Assembly (NCBI GenBank): GCA_018340375.1
Contig: JAFFJZ010000003.1
Coordinates: 49,445,006 to 49,509,005, forward strand
Length of the DNA stretch: 64,000 nt
DNA from: Gonatopus flavifemur
Lineage: Eukaryota > Arthropoda > Insecta > Hymenoptera > Dryinidae
Direction: 5' to 3'
The notes beneath the pieces were generated by a model that was given only the letters and a program-made list of their open reading frames with translations, did not search any database and had not been told where the DNA came from. Position numbers and translations under genes: made by a program. This document shows positions 12,138 to 23,277 of the stretch, piece after piece (the first letter of the stretch is position 1; every line of letters begins with the position of its first letter).

Positions 12138-12470
12138 CTGTGAAAAAAATTTTTTATAAACTATGTACCTGAAAATTAGAAGATCACAGGTCTTTGTGAA
12201 AATACTGTGTTCAGTGTTGAAGGAATATATTTTTATTGTAAAAGTCCTACGTTCAGTGTTGTAATATCATAAATTTTTCATGCTCAGTGTGGATAAACAA
12301 GTTCCTTGTGCCGGGTGTGAACAATTTACAAAATTGTGATACCAACATTGGGCGTAGGACTTCTACAATGAAAATTTATTCCTTCTACACTGAGCATACT
12401 ACTTTTACGAGAAACTTTGATTTTCTGACTTTGTTGCACGTAATGTGTACAAATTTTTTTCTCTCATAAT
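12138..12470. mobile_element. Foldback element with CACTGTGAAAAAAA-like ends
   Basis: The left end reads CACTGTGAAAAAAATTTTT and the right side ends near ATTTTTTTCTCTCATAATGTG. Internal inverted segments include GTAAAAGTCCTACGTTCAGTG and its complement near 12340-12375. The arms are diverged and the exact borders are uncertain. Confidence 0.45.
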
Positions 12471-13097
12471 GTGTCTACGTATTGAAGAAATCAGTACTTG
12501 TAATTTTTCAATATGCTAAATATTATCAATGCTTTATTGTGTGATTTTGTAATTCTCTACAAAGCATTTTGATGTATTATGATTAGATCTTCTTCTCATT
12601 AAATTGTTTGAGTTACTTTACAAAAACGTGTTTTCCATTAAGTACCCTGGTTTAAAAAAACCATTGATTCTCGCCAAATCTCACTAAATTACAGTTGAAC
12701 TTGGACAATGTTCTGGCCGAATCTCATCCAGCGACCCTGGTTAAACAATCCGATTGAATCCGATAAAAAAAATTGTATCGGAATGAATTGAGTTTCTGCA
12801 TCGGAAATTTCCTATTGATACCAATAAGATAATTTTTAATTGGATTTAATCGGCATTTTCCCTGGTGAAAAAATCCGATTAAATCCGATAAAAAAACTTA
12901 TCGGAATGAATTGATTCCTGCATCGCGATTTTCTTATTGAATTTGATTGGTTGTTAACCCAACCAACGAACGGTTTATATGCATTATATACGCGCATTTT
13001 ATATCAATTAAACAAACACATATATCATTTATTCAATCATTACGTATGATAAATTATTGCTGAAATAAATTCAAACGATCATTTATGTGTTATTAAC

Positions 13098-13190
13098 ATG
13101 GTGATCACCCATCCACCTTGTACCGCAGTTGTCGTTGCTTAACCTAGAAGATCGATCTGGAATACCCGCTCGCTCGATGCCGTGGTTCGC
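13098..13190 (-). pseudogene. 5S-rRNA-like segment, left arm
   Basis: Read on the minus strand, this segment contains GGTTAAGCAACGACAACTGC and GGTGGATGGGTGATCACC. These correspond to the 5S rRNA box A/intermediate region and box C (compare GTTAAGCAGCG...TTGGATGGGTGACC). Upstream, ACCACGGC...GAGCGGGTATTCCAGATCGATC follows the 5' half of 5S more loosely. The outer 5' and 3' ends of 5S are missing or altered, so it is a derived copy rather than a functional gene. It is the mirror image of 17913-18006, with about two differences. Confidence 0.6.
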
Positions 13191-13339
13191 TTCCTATCAA
13201 TGTGAACTAGATGACTGTCTTATGTCAGGGATGGGTGTCCTATAGTAATAAGATTCAATTGGTGATAGTCCATTGGACATATGAGGGATTGTATCGGTCT
13301 TAATGAGAGCATGGGAGTTCATTAATAATAAAAATCCCA

Positions 13340-14820
13340 ATGAAGACCAAGAGAATATTTTCCAATTGGATTCAATCGGTATTTTATGATGGATGAAAAA
13401 TTCCGATTGATATCAATACAATATTTTTCAATTGGATTCAATCGGTATTTTATCAATTATGAAAATTCTAATTGATACGTGTCAAATATTTTTCAATGGG
13501 ATCCAATTGATATTTTATCAATAATAATTATTCCGATTGATATCAATGAAATATTGTGTAATTGCATTCACTTGGTATTTTATGACCAATGAAAATTCTG
13601 ATTGATGCCAATACAATATTTTCCAATTGGATTCAATCGGTATGTTATTAATCATGAAGATTCTAATTGATACCAGTCAAATATTTTCCAATGGCATCCA
13701 ATAGGTATTTTATCAATAATAAAAATTCCTATTGATACCAAGGAAATATTTTTCATTTGATTAAATCGAGATTTTATTGATTATTGAAATTTTAATTGAT
13801 ATCAGTGAAATATTTTTCAATGGAATTCAATGGGTATTTCATTAATCCCAAAAATTCCAAATGATACGTGGAAAATATTTTCTAATTGGATTCAATGGGT
13901 ATTTTATGGTTGATAAGGAATTCCGATTAATACCAATAAAACGTTTTTTAAATGGATTGAATCGGTATTTTATTAGTCATGAAAATTTTATTTGATACCA
14001 GTCAAATATTTTTCAATGGGATCCAATTGATATTTTATCAATGATAATTATTCCGATTGATATCAATTAAATATTGTGTAATTGCATTCACTTGGTATTT
14101 TATGACCAATGAAAATTCCGATTGATGCCAATCAATATTTTCCAATTGGATTCAATCGGTATGTTTTTAATCATGAAGATTCTAATTGATACCAGTCAAA
14201 TATTTTTCAATGGCATCCAATAGGTATTTTATCAAGAATAAAAATTCCAATTCGTACCAAGAAAATATTTTCTCATTAGATTCAATGGGTATTTTACGGT
14301 TGATAAAAAATTCCGATGGATACCAATAAAATATTTTTTAATTGGATTGAATCGGTATTTCATTAATCATGAAAATGTCAATTGATACCAGTCAAATATT
14401 TTTCAATGGGATCCAATTGATATTTTATCAATAATAATTATTCCGATTGATATCAATTAAATATTGTGTAATTGCATTCACTTGGTATTTTATGACCAAT
14501 GAAAATTCCGATTGATGCCAATCAATATTTTCCAATTGGATTCAATCGGTATGTTTTTAATCATGAAGATTCTAATTGATACCAGTCAAATATTTTTCAA
14601 TGGCATCCAATAGGTATTTTATCAAGAATAAAAATTCCAATTCGTACGGACACAATATTTTTTAATTTGATTGATTCGGCATTTTATTAATCATTACAAT
14701 TATAATTGGTACCAGTAACATATTTTTCAATGGGATCCAATGGATATTCCATCACTGATAAAAATTCCGATTGATACCAATGAAATATTTTCTAATTGGA
14801 TTCTCTTGGTATTCTATGAT
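13340..14820. repeat. Satellite-like tandem array, left arm
   Basis: The array consists of diverged units of about 65-75 bp (motifs ATTCCGATTGATACCAAT and AATTGGATTCAATCGGTATTTT) arranged as A/B variants. A higher-order block beginning GTCAAATATTTTTCAATGGG recurs at 13481, 14001 and 14391. The last two blocks are almost identical over about 260 bp, which suggests recent unequal exchange. An inverted counterpart lies at 17160-17780. Confidence 0.75.
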
Positions 14821-15831
14821 TATAGTTTCCTATTTCAGCAACTTTCCCATTAGTTCCAATACATCGAGGTCACCAGGGATTCCGATAAAAACCAATGATC
14901 TGATGCAATGAAGGAAATTTCAAAACTGAATCGGTTATTGCCGGTACATACCTATAGGACTTTATAATCTGTAAACTTGCCTATTGGACCTTTTAACCAG
15001 GGAAATGTCAATGAGATTTGGTCAGAAAGAACAGTCGATTCTCGCCAAATCTCACTGAATCTGGTCAAATCTCATTGATTCTCGGACAATGTTCTGGCCA
15101 AATCTCATTTAATTTCATTTGTCAGAAGTAATGGATTCTACCCTGGTTAACAGGTCCAATAGAAACCGATAAAAACCGATTCAAGATTAATCGGAATGAA
15201 TAGGGTCAATCGGAGAGGCTCAACTACCGATTCAAGATGAATAGGCATTAATTGGAACGTGGTATATATAGGATTGAATCGAGGATTTACCGATAGAAAA
15301 ATATTTGTTTTATTGGAATTAATATGACTTTCAGTGATCAATCGGTTTGTATGAGAGATATCTGATCGAGAATATGAAAATTTCTCCATTTCATGAGGCA
15401 AATGGTTTTTATCGGAAATTCCCATGACCTAAAGCTATTGGAACCGATCGTAAATGTTACGTAATGGGAAATTTAATCGGTTTTTATGAAGAATGTCCAA
15501 TTCGATTAGAGTTCGTACAGATTTGATCGGTCTGTAGGTTTTAACCGGATTATTCCACTATCCGAATTCATGGGGAATAATAGAACCATTTACGGATCTG
15601 AAAATTGAATAGGATCGAATGAGAAATATCCAATTCGAATTCAGAATTCCTTTCAGCGGATTAAATTATCGGTTTTTATCAGAATTTTCCGTGATTTCGG
15701 TCTATCAGAACCAATGGGAAAATTGTACAAAATTCAAGACTTACTGGGTTTCTATCCAGAATATCCAATTCGATTTGAGTTTGTTTATTTTATTGGTCAA
15801 TAGGTTTCAATTGGATTATTCGATCATCCCA

Positions 15832-16092
15832 CACTGAAAAAAAGGTGGGTACAGACAACGGTGATATAGTTGATTCAACAGTAGAATACGATTGGATATA
15901 TCCAACTGAATCTGACTGTTGCCTCAGCTACATACACTGTTGACTCAACTACATGCAGTTGAATCAACCATCATGGTGTCAAGTCAAAGATTATACTGTC
16001 AATCTGATCATATATTCGTTGACTTGACTATGATATTCAGTTACCCTAACAACAAAATATAATTGATTTTCGATGAAATTTTTTCTTCAGTG
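15832..16092. mobile_element. CACTGAAAAAA-ended insertion in the foldback loop
   Basis: The left end reads CACTGAAAAAAAGGTGGG and the right end AAATTTTTTCTTCAGTG. The interior is rich in GTTGACTCAAC/GTTGATTCAAC repeats in both orientations and is unlike the surrounding CCGATT-rich DNA. Confidence 0.55.
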
Positions 16093-16498
16093 CAATTTAT
16101 GGGAAATAAAAGGAATATTTACGGGATTGAATATTCAATAGCATTGAATGAGAAATGTCCAATTCAATTTTAGAGTTTATTCCACCGCATTAGCCCTGGT
16201 TAAAAAATCCGGTAAGATCCGATAGAAACCGATTCAGAATTAATCGGACTGCATAGGATCAATCGGAACAGTTCAATCCCCGATTCAAAATCAATAAGAG
16301 TTTATCGGAATCTCTTTTCTATAGGTTTCAATCGGGGATTCACCAATTAAAAAATCTGCATTTTATGGGAATTAATCAAACTTCACATAATCTATTGGTC
16401 TGTATAAGAGATATCTGATTGGATGATTGAAATTTTCTCCATTCCATCAGGCAAACGGTTTTTATCGGAATTTTCCACAATTTAAATCTATTGGCACC

Positions 16499-16885
16499 AG
16501 GGGGGTGCAACTCACCTAATCACCTTCAAATGTTTCGCGAAACGTTTTGTCACCACAGTAAACTTCACTTGAAGTCCGTGAACGGCGCTGTCTGTAGCTA
16601 AGTCAAAATCACGTAATGTTTTTTTTGTACACTACGTACGTTATACGAGTGTCAGTATCGTCATTATCATATTTGGTTATGTGACATTCAAGAATTGTAT
16701 GTATATATCAACACCATTATTGATATGATTTGTCAAGCGATTTCAAATGCAAAATTAGGCGCCGAAAAATTATCGTATCACGTGACTTTTTCTAATAGTA
16801 CAATCAGCGTCTCTTGCGGACAGTTTGGGAAATATCGAATGGTGACAAAACGTTAAGTATAGTTTTTATCGAGTTGCACCCCCCT
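16499..16885. mobile_element. AGGGGGGTGCAACTC-ended MITE
   Basis: The inverted ends read AGGGGGGTGCAACTC and GAGTTGCACCCCCCT. Subterminal GTTTTGTCACC/GGTGACAAAACG segments also pair. The surrounding repeat (ATTGGCACC...GATTGGAACT) is cleanly interrupted. It has no ORF. Confidence 0.75.
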
Positions 16886-17159
16886 GATTGGAACTAATGG
16901 GAAAATTTGTGAAATTGAATGATGAATGGGTTTATTATGGGAGATTTCTGACTGCATTTAAGGATGTATCGATTTCATTGATCAATGGGTTTTAATTGGA
17001 TTATTCCAACATTCAAATTTATTGAAAATAATAGGCAAGTTTACAGATTCTAAAGTCCTATAGGTATGTACCGGCAATAACCGGTTCAGTTCTGAAATTT
17101 CTTTCATTGCATCAAATCATTGGTTTTTATCAGAATCCCTGGTGACCTCGATGTATTGG

Positions 17160-17780
17160 AACTAATGGGAAAGTTGCTGGAATAGGGAACTATAATCATA
17201 GAATACCAAGAGAATCCAATTAGAAAATATTTCATTGGTATCAATCGGAATTTTTATCAGTGATGGAATATCCATTGGATTCCATTGAAAAATATGTTAC
17301 TGGTACCAATTATAATTGTAATGATTCATAAAATGCCGATTGAATCAAATTAAAAAATATTGTATTCGTACGAATTGGAATTTTTATTATTGATAAAATA
17401 CCTATTGGATGCCATTGGAAAATATTTGACTGGTATCAATTAGAATCTTCATGATTAATAACATACCGATTGAATCCAATTGGAAAATATTGTATCGGCA
17501 TCAATCAGAATTTTCATTGGTCATAAAATACCAAGTGAATGCAATTACACAATATTTCATTGATATCAATCGGAATAATTATTATTGATAAAATATCAAT
17601 TGGATCCCATTGAAAAATATTTGACTCGTATCAATTAGAATTTTCATAATTGATAAAATACCGATTGAATCCAATTGAAAAATATTGTATTGATATCAAT
17701 CGGAATTTTTCATCCATCATAAAATACCGATTGAATCCAATTGGAAAATATTCTCTTGGTCTTCATTGGGATTTTTATTA
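17160..17780. repeat. Satellite-like tandem array, right arm
   Basis: This is the inverted, shorter counterpart of the array at 13340-14820, with units such as ACCGATTGAATCCAATTGG. It has fewer units than the left arm, so array length has changed since the palindrome formed. Confidence 0.7.
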
Positions 17781-17912
17781 TTAATGAACTCACATGCTCT
17801 CATTGAGACCGATACAATCCCTCATATGTCCAATGGACTATCACCAATTGAATCTTATTACTATAGGACACCCATCCCTGACATAAGACAGTCATCTAGT
17901 TCATATTGATAG

Positions 17913-18006
17913 GAAGCGAACCACGGCATCGAGCGAGCGGGTGTCCCAGATCGATCTTCTAGGTTAAGCAACGACAACTGCGGTACAAGGTGGATGGGTG
18001 ATCACC
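17913..18006 (+). pseudogene. 5S-rRNA-like segment, right arm
   Basis: The order of elements follows 5S rRNA: ACCACGGC, then GGGTGTCCCAGATCGATC, then GGTTAAGCAACGAC (box A region), then TGCGGTACAAGGTGGATGGG with TGATCACC (box C region). The 3' terminal stem of 5S is absent. It is the inverted twin of the left-arm copy. A tRNA or another SINE head is less likely because the box C-like GGATGGGTGA is specific to 5S. Confidence 0.6.
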
Positions 18007-18879
18007 ATGTTAATAACACATAAATGATCGTTTGAATTTATTTCAGCAATAATTTATCATACGTTATGATTGTATAAATGATATATGTGTTTGTTTAATT
18101 GATATAAAATGCGCGTATATAATGTATGTAAACCGTTCGTTGGTTGGGTTAACAACCAATAAAATTCAATAAGAAAATCGCGACGCAGGAATCAATTCAT
18201 TCCGATAAGTTTTTTTTATCGGATTTAATCGGATTTTTTCACCAGGGAAAATGCCGATTAAATCCAGTTAAAAATTATTTTATTGGTATCAATGGGAAAT
18301 TTCCGATGCAGAAACTCAATCCATTCCGATGAAATGTTTTTTTATCGGATTCAATCGGATTTTTCAACCAGGGGAAAGACCGATTAAATCCAATTAAAAA
18401 TTATCTTATTGGTATCAATAGGAAATTTCCGATGCAGAAACTCAATTCATTCCGATAAAATTTTTCTTTATCGGATTCAATCGGATTGTTTAACCAGGGT
18501 TTTAACCAGGGTATATCCATATCACATATACTTATACTGAACTTTCATTTATTGTTCTGTTATTTTTGTTCAAATTAAGCATCAACATACTTGCATCATT
18601 TCGTATTAAACAAACAATATTTGAGGATGGAGAGAAAAAACGAAAAATTTGAACAAAAAATTCAGAATTTCGAAATGAGGTTATCATAACCTTTTTTCGC
18701 TCACACAGATATACTCCATATTGATTAGTATGAGTGCAGGTTCATAAATGTATTGGTGAGTATAGATGAGAACCCCCACTACCTACATTCCATTTGAACT
18801 TTCATTATCCCACGCTTGGGACCGCCACAAACAGTTCTGAAAATTTTGTATTTGAGTTTATGGCCCCTGGCGTGGATCA

Positions 18880-19165
18880 TCGTGGATTACCGGCATGGAG
18901 CTATGAATATCAGGAGGGGGCCTAGAGAGGAATCTTTCGCTAATGAGCGGGAAGGGGAATCAGCTGCCGCCATATTGTTCTGCTCAATTGATGATTGGCT
19001 CTTTATTTCAGGACCTCATATGATTGGAGGAAATCATTGTGAGCCTGTCAATATGGCGAGCGGCGAGCGTTTTCCCCTTCCGTCTTTGTAGCGAAACCCC
19101 TCGCCACAGTAGACCTGCTAATGCTCCCTCCTGTTATTCATAGCTCCATGATTACCGGTTGCTGG
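18880..19165. repeat. Inverted repeat upstream of the RING gene
   Basis: Arms carrying CATGGAGCTATGAATA.CAGGAGGG (about 18893-18917) and its complement (about 19125-19150) enclose about 200 bp of GC-rich DNA with GGCGAGCGTTTTCCCC. It could be a MITE lying close to the promoter of the next gene. Confidence 0.55.
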
Positions 19166-19340
19166 TTTGCTTGCGACAAGACTTGCGTTTGCGAAATCTA
19201 TTAAGACAGTGAAACGCAAAGAACCTTGCGTCTTTGCGTTTCTTGCGTTCCATGCGCTTGCGTTCACGTAGTTTGCGAAAGTTGTCTAGACAGACCTTAA
19301 ATTGAATCGGACATTTGACATTTCAATCTATGAAGTGAAG

Positions 19341-21549
19341 ATGTCACGTTCTCGAAACAACAATAATGAGAGTACTTGGGGTGATTTTCTAAAATGGGGT
19401 ACTTTACTCGGAGCTGCAGCTGCAGGAGCTGCAGCTGCTACTTATTTCATTACCAAAGAAGAACCTCGCTGTTCTCACCAACAAAGTACACCAAGTGCTT
19501 CAAGTACCGCAGGTTCTCCAAGGTAACAAGTTTGATATAAAAATGAGCGTTTCAAATAAATAATTGTCTATAGTAAATTAGTGCAAAATATATGTTGCTG
19601 AAGTTTGAATTGTTTATTGAAACGAATCGGTAATCGAATAACAAAATATTCAGCTGTTAACAGGATACTAGCGGCGTGGCAGTAGCCAAAATGTTTCTTT
19701 CAAATTATTTGAAAGTTTCACAATAAAATTGATTAATTTTCATTTAGAGACCTATATTGACACATATACCAGGTAGGTAAATGACAATTGGTTGGTTTTA
19801 TTACACCATTTTCAAATAATTTGGAAGAAACATTTTGGCTGCTGCCACGCCGCTGGTATCCTCTTGAGGAGACACTAGCGCCGGGACATTAGCCACATTT
19901 TTTGTGTAAGATTCCTCCAAAATACTTTGATATTTTGTAAATATTCAAGTATTGTGGAGAAATCTTACATGAAAGATTTGGCTAAAGTCCCGGCGCTAGT
20001 ATCCCCTTAAAGATAATCTTGGATTACATTCATCACACGATGTTTCAAGTTTCAAGGAGTCCATTTGAGAAGATGAAGACCAATAATTTATCAGATTTTG
20101 TGAGTTCGAATTCTTGGTCTGTTTCTGTAAACGATTCATAATTCAAGAATATGGAAAATGTCTTGATAAACAATGTGTTATTACATTATTTGAAGAATTC
20201 AAACAGTTACAATTGTCCAATATTTTCATTAAATTTAAGATGTTCATGTATATTTTGTTTTCTGTTCATACTTTAGAAATTCACGTTCCATGAGAAATGT
20301 CCAGATTGATGAAACTTGTACAATCTGCTTGAATACTATTCAAGGCCATTGCAAAGCATTTATTGAACCATGCAAGCACATTTATCATAAGGTTTGTTTG
20401 GAAGACTGGGAAATGAAATGTTTGGAAACTGGCAAGGTAAGATAAGTCAAGTTCACCTAGCCATCACAATCAAGGCAGTGCTAGAAAGCAGCTTTGCTAC
20501 CATCCACTTATATATTCAAAAGCACCTTGTACGTACAGTACTTAATTGCATGGAAATGCAAGCGACTTGGTAGTATTTTACTAGAAATACGACTTGGTAG
20601 CATTCCCTCGTAATACTGGTAGCAATGAGGTAGTACTATGTTATAGTTTGCATTATATATATGCAATGGTAGTAAGCAGTGCCAAAATCCTGGTCAAGCT
20701 ACTACATTGCTACTGTGGCACTGCTAGTAGCATAAATGTCAATTTAGGAGCACTTTGCTGGCTGGGCAAACTTGATTTCTTTTTTATCTTCAGAAATGCA
20801 CAAGATTCTTGTATTGTATCTCCATTCATAAATTATGTGACTATGTAGTGTTCAAATAAATAACATAAAACTATGTAGTAAAAGAATATCTAGTATCGGA
20901 ATCTGTATTTTTATAATTTATCTGCAATAAGCATGATATGTTTCAATATCAGTTTTGAGATATGAAATTTTTGTGCTGAATAATCTATTTACCTGAATAT
21001 TTTCTCTTGAGCATAGGATTTCCCAATGATGTGCATAGTAACATTACAATAAAAGATCTCTAGTCAATTGGTTTGCTCAATACATTATATAAAAATGGTC
21101 AATTATGCTTAATTGTTCATAATACTTCCTATGGTGTATTAAAACTTTCCCATAATTGACTTGAATTATAAAACTTATTTTCAAATCATATATTTCAGAA
21201 CAAATTATTTACTTAGTATACAGTAATTTATTGAATATTTACAGAAAGGAAAATGCCCTAATTGTCAAGGTTATTACAAAATAGCTGATCCTGCAATAGT
21301 AGCTGGCAGTCAAACAGTTCCTGATCAATGTTGTGTTTGTTTGAATGATGACATTGAAGATGTTAAAATCATATTACAACCTTGCTTGCATGTGTTCCAC
21401 AAGATTTGTTTCAGCCGATTTGAATTTGAGGTAATAACTTTTTATTAGTTTTATAAATTTTTTGAAACTCAATGAGAATTTCTAAATCAAATTTTATGTT
21501 ACAGAGTGAGAAAATCTGTCCAAAGTGTAAAACATATTATGGATCTTAG
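19341..21549 (+). CDS. Double RING-finger protein (probable E3 ubiquitin ligase)
   Basis: Four exons join in frame: 19341-19522, 20277-20436, 21245-21430 and 21505-21549, giving about 190 aa. I chose the ATG at 19341 (MSRSRNNNN) because the upstream in-frame codon is only TTG. Residues about 17-37 form a hydrophobic, alanine-rich segment (GTLLGAAAAGAAAATYFI), a likely membrane anchor. Two RING-type fingers follow. The first runs from CTICLNTIQGHCKAFIEPC through H..H to CPNC. The second runs from CCVCLNDDIEDVKIILQPC through HVFHKIC to CPKC. RING domains bind E2 enzymes and promote ubiquitin transfer; membrane location and partners are inferred. Intron 1 holds two GATACTAGCG-family MITEs. I do not recognise a specific orthologue. 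Confidence 0.85.
19662..19866. mobile_element. GGATACTAGCG-ended MITE in RING gene intron 1 (a)
   Basis: Ends GGATACTAGCGGCGTGGCAG and CTGCCACGCCGCTGGTATCC enclose a stem with CATTTTGGCT and its partner AGCCAAAATG. It sits directly next to a second element of the same family that starts at about 19865. Confidence 0.7.
19865..20010. mobile_element. GGATACTAGCG-ended MITE in RING gene intron 1 (b)
   Basis: Ends GAGACACTAGCGCCGGGAC and GTCCCGGCGCTAGTATCC enclose a different stem (ATTTTGTGTAAGATTCCTCC-type) from that of its neighbour. Only the terminal block is shared between the two. Confidence 0.65.
20474..20760. repeat. Possible MITE in RING gene intron 2
   Basis: Imperfect inverted ends AGGCAGTGCTAGAAAGC and GGCACTGCTAGTAGC enclose repeated TTGGTAGTA/TACCA motifs. 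The intron also contains plain AT-rich DNA. Confidence 0.4.
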
Positions 21550-22067
21550 AAAAAAAATTTATTCAACGTGATTAGTATCAAAAGATAGAATTTTTACAAC
21601 TTAAGTACAGAAAACTTCGAGAAGAGTATTTAAGTCTAAAGGTTGCTTGGAATGAATTAGAATATTAAACAATGTGTAAGTTCAGAAATCATAGTCGCCT
21701 GTATTACACACATGTATGCATACATACAATACAAATGAATTAATTTCAAGAAAATTTTATATCAGAGTTTTTCTCAAGGTTTCTGACATTTGTGTTTGTG
21801 TAAAAGTTAATGAAAATTGTTATATGAAAAAAGTATATAAGAATAATCCAAAGATACTTTTAAACCTCAATGAGAATTGAAAACAAATCAAAGCATTGAC
21901 ATTTCACTTAAAATATTTAATGAATTCTCATTTGAAAATCCAGATGAAATATTGTAGATCTGATAAAAATCCATAATCATGTGTTATTTCAGTCCTTTTT
22001 AGAATTGTTAGAGTTTTAATCAAATTGTTTGTGAAATATGCATACTTGTCTTACATCAGAGCTCTCT

Positions 22068-22165
22068 TTAAGAGGATACCAGCGTCCATTCGGACCTCTC
22101 TATTGTATAGGCGTGTCCGTTTCTAATTAACATGCTCTGATGGTAACGCTGGTATCCCCTCAAGG
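22068..22165. mobile_element. GGATACCAGCG-ended MITE
   Basis: Ends AAGAGGATACCAGCG and CGCTGGTATCCCCT. The centre, TATAGGCGTGTCCGTTTCTAA, resembles the copy at 2893-2986. A half-copy of the same end occurs at 22644. Confidence 0.65.
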
Positions 22166-22226
22166 GTGTGTGACTTTCATATCCTAGTTAGTTCTACAAT
22201 CACAGTCACACTTTGCCTCATCATTG

Positions 22227-22428
22227 GACTGCGGAAGTTTACGCAAATATAGATTTTTCATGTTACATATCTTTTGCATATTTCACAGCAATGACATAAA
22301 ACAGTATATAACATAAAACGTCATATACTTGTTTTCCAAATGAAAAAATACTGGATATTGATTCATATCGTTCAAGTAGAATGTATAGAAAATATATGAC
22401 ATGTATAATTGCATAAACTTCTGCAGTC
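22227..22428. mobile_element. MITE with GACTGCGGAAGTTTACGCAA ends (copy 2)
   Basis: Its inverted termini and interior match 1091-1287, with the right end reading TTGCATAAACTTCTGCAGTC. It lies in the intergenic DNA between the RING gene and SRP72. Confidence 0.7.
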
Positions 22429-22461
22429 CACTTATCATGATTAAAAGTTCTATATTAGACA

Positions 22462-22570
22462 CCCAGACAGCACAACGTGCCACTGGAACGTTTATGGAAG
22501 GTTTATAGAACGTAGGAGAGGTTTTCAGAACGTTCAGAAAACGTCCCAGAGACACATTGTGCTGTTAGGG
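22462..22570. mobile_element. Short CCCAGACAGCACA-ended element
   Basis: Left end CCCAGACAGCACAACGTGCC, right end ATTGTGCTGTTAGGG. The body matches 2537-2646, with paired GTTTATGGAAGGTTTATAGAAC and GTTTTCAGAACGTTC motifs. Confidence 0.65.
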
Positions 22571-22959
22571 CATACGTTAAGGATGGTATCCAGAATTGCA
22601 CCCACGTATTTGTTCAGCATTATCTCCATGTATTGAATTAAGAGGATACCAGCTTCAACCATGCGAGCTCGTTGGTTAGAAAAGAACATACCTATACTAC
22701 AGAAAAAGTGATCCCAAGTGGATTTTTTATCATTATAATTCTAAGGACATTCTTGCATAAAATTACAAGCCTCAGGGTTACTTAATTTTCTACCCTTTCT
22801 ATTCATTAATTTTTGTATAAAATACACAAAACTGATCTGAAAAATTTATTATTTGCTAAAACCAATGTGATTGGTAGGATAGTGTATGAAATCTATATAA
22901 TGAATACTTTTGTAAATATTATGGACTGTGGAAGAAACAATTGGTTTTCTCATATTATA

Positions 22960-23277
22960 CCCAAGCAGCAACAGAAGTTCAAAGTATATACGAAATAGAA
23001 ACGTTCATAGAATGTACGAATGAGATACGAAGAACATATAGTGAACGTTCATAGAATATTCGAATGAGACTGTTTGAAATATACTTAGTACGTACATAGT
23101 ACATTCGGAATATACGATATTCATTCAATCGACGTTCGATTGACGTACCATCGTATATTCGATTACATACGTTCGATGAATGTGCATAGTATCTATAAAA
23201 CGGTCTCATTGGAATGTGCATAGAATATACTTCGAATATTCACAGAACATTCATAGTATATTCCGATGCTACTTGGG
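22960..23277. mobile_element. CCCAAGCAGCAAC-ended foldback element
   Basis: Ends CCCAAGCAGCAACAGAAG and GATGCTACTTGGG. The interior is a series of ACGTTCATAGAATRTACGAAT-like motifs in both orientations, giving short spurious ORFs on both strands. It is another body type behind the same class of terminus. Confidence 0.6.

Larger units (their letters stand above)
12646..18511. mobile_element. Giant foldback element with satellite-like arms
   Basis: An inner inverted repeat begins CCCTGGTTAAACAATCCGAT at 12735 and ends with its complement at 18499. A further CCCTGGTT/AACCAGGG pair forms the outermost ends. The arms (about 12735-14990 and 17040-18499) pair closely over their outer parts, which include a unique segment of about 500 bp containing a 5S-rRNA-like stretch. 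The inner parts are arrays of an approximately 65-75-bp unit built on AATTGGATTCAATCGGTATTTTAT. The loop region (about 15000-17000) holds related CCCTGGTTAA blocks plus two independent insertions. No transposase is present. It resembles a very large Foldback/MITE-like element. Confidence 0.75.

Noticed and set aside
13340..14820. CRISPR-like regular repeats
   Set aside because: Repeats are diverged and head to tail, with no unique equal-length spacers, and the DNA is eukaryotic. It is a satellite-like array.
19302..19340. Upstream extension of the RING protein (TTG start)
   Set aside because: TTG is not a normal eukaryotic start, and an ATG at 19341 fits.
22979..23221. 80-aa ORF on the minus strand
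   Set aside because: It lies wholly inside a CCCAAGCAGCAAC-ended foldback element and reflects its repeated GTTCATAGAAT motifs.
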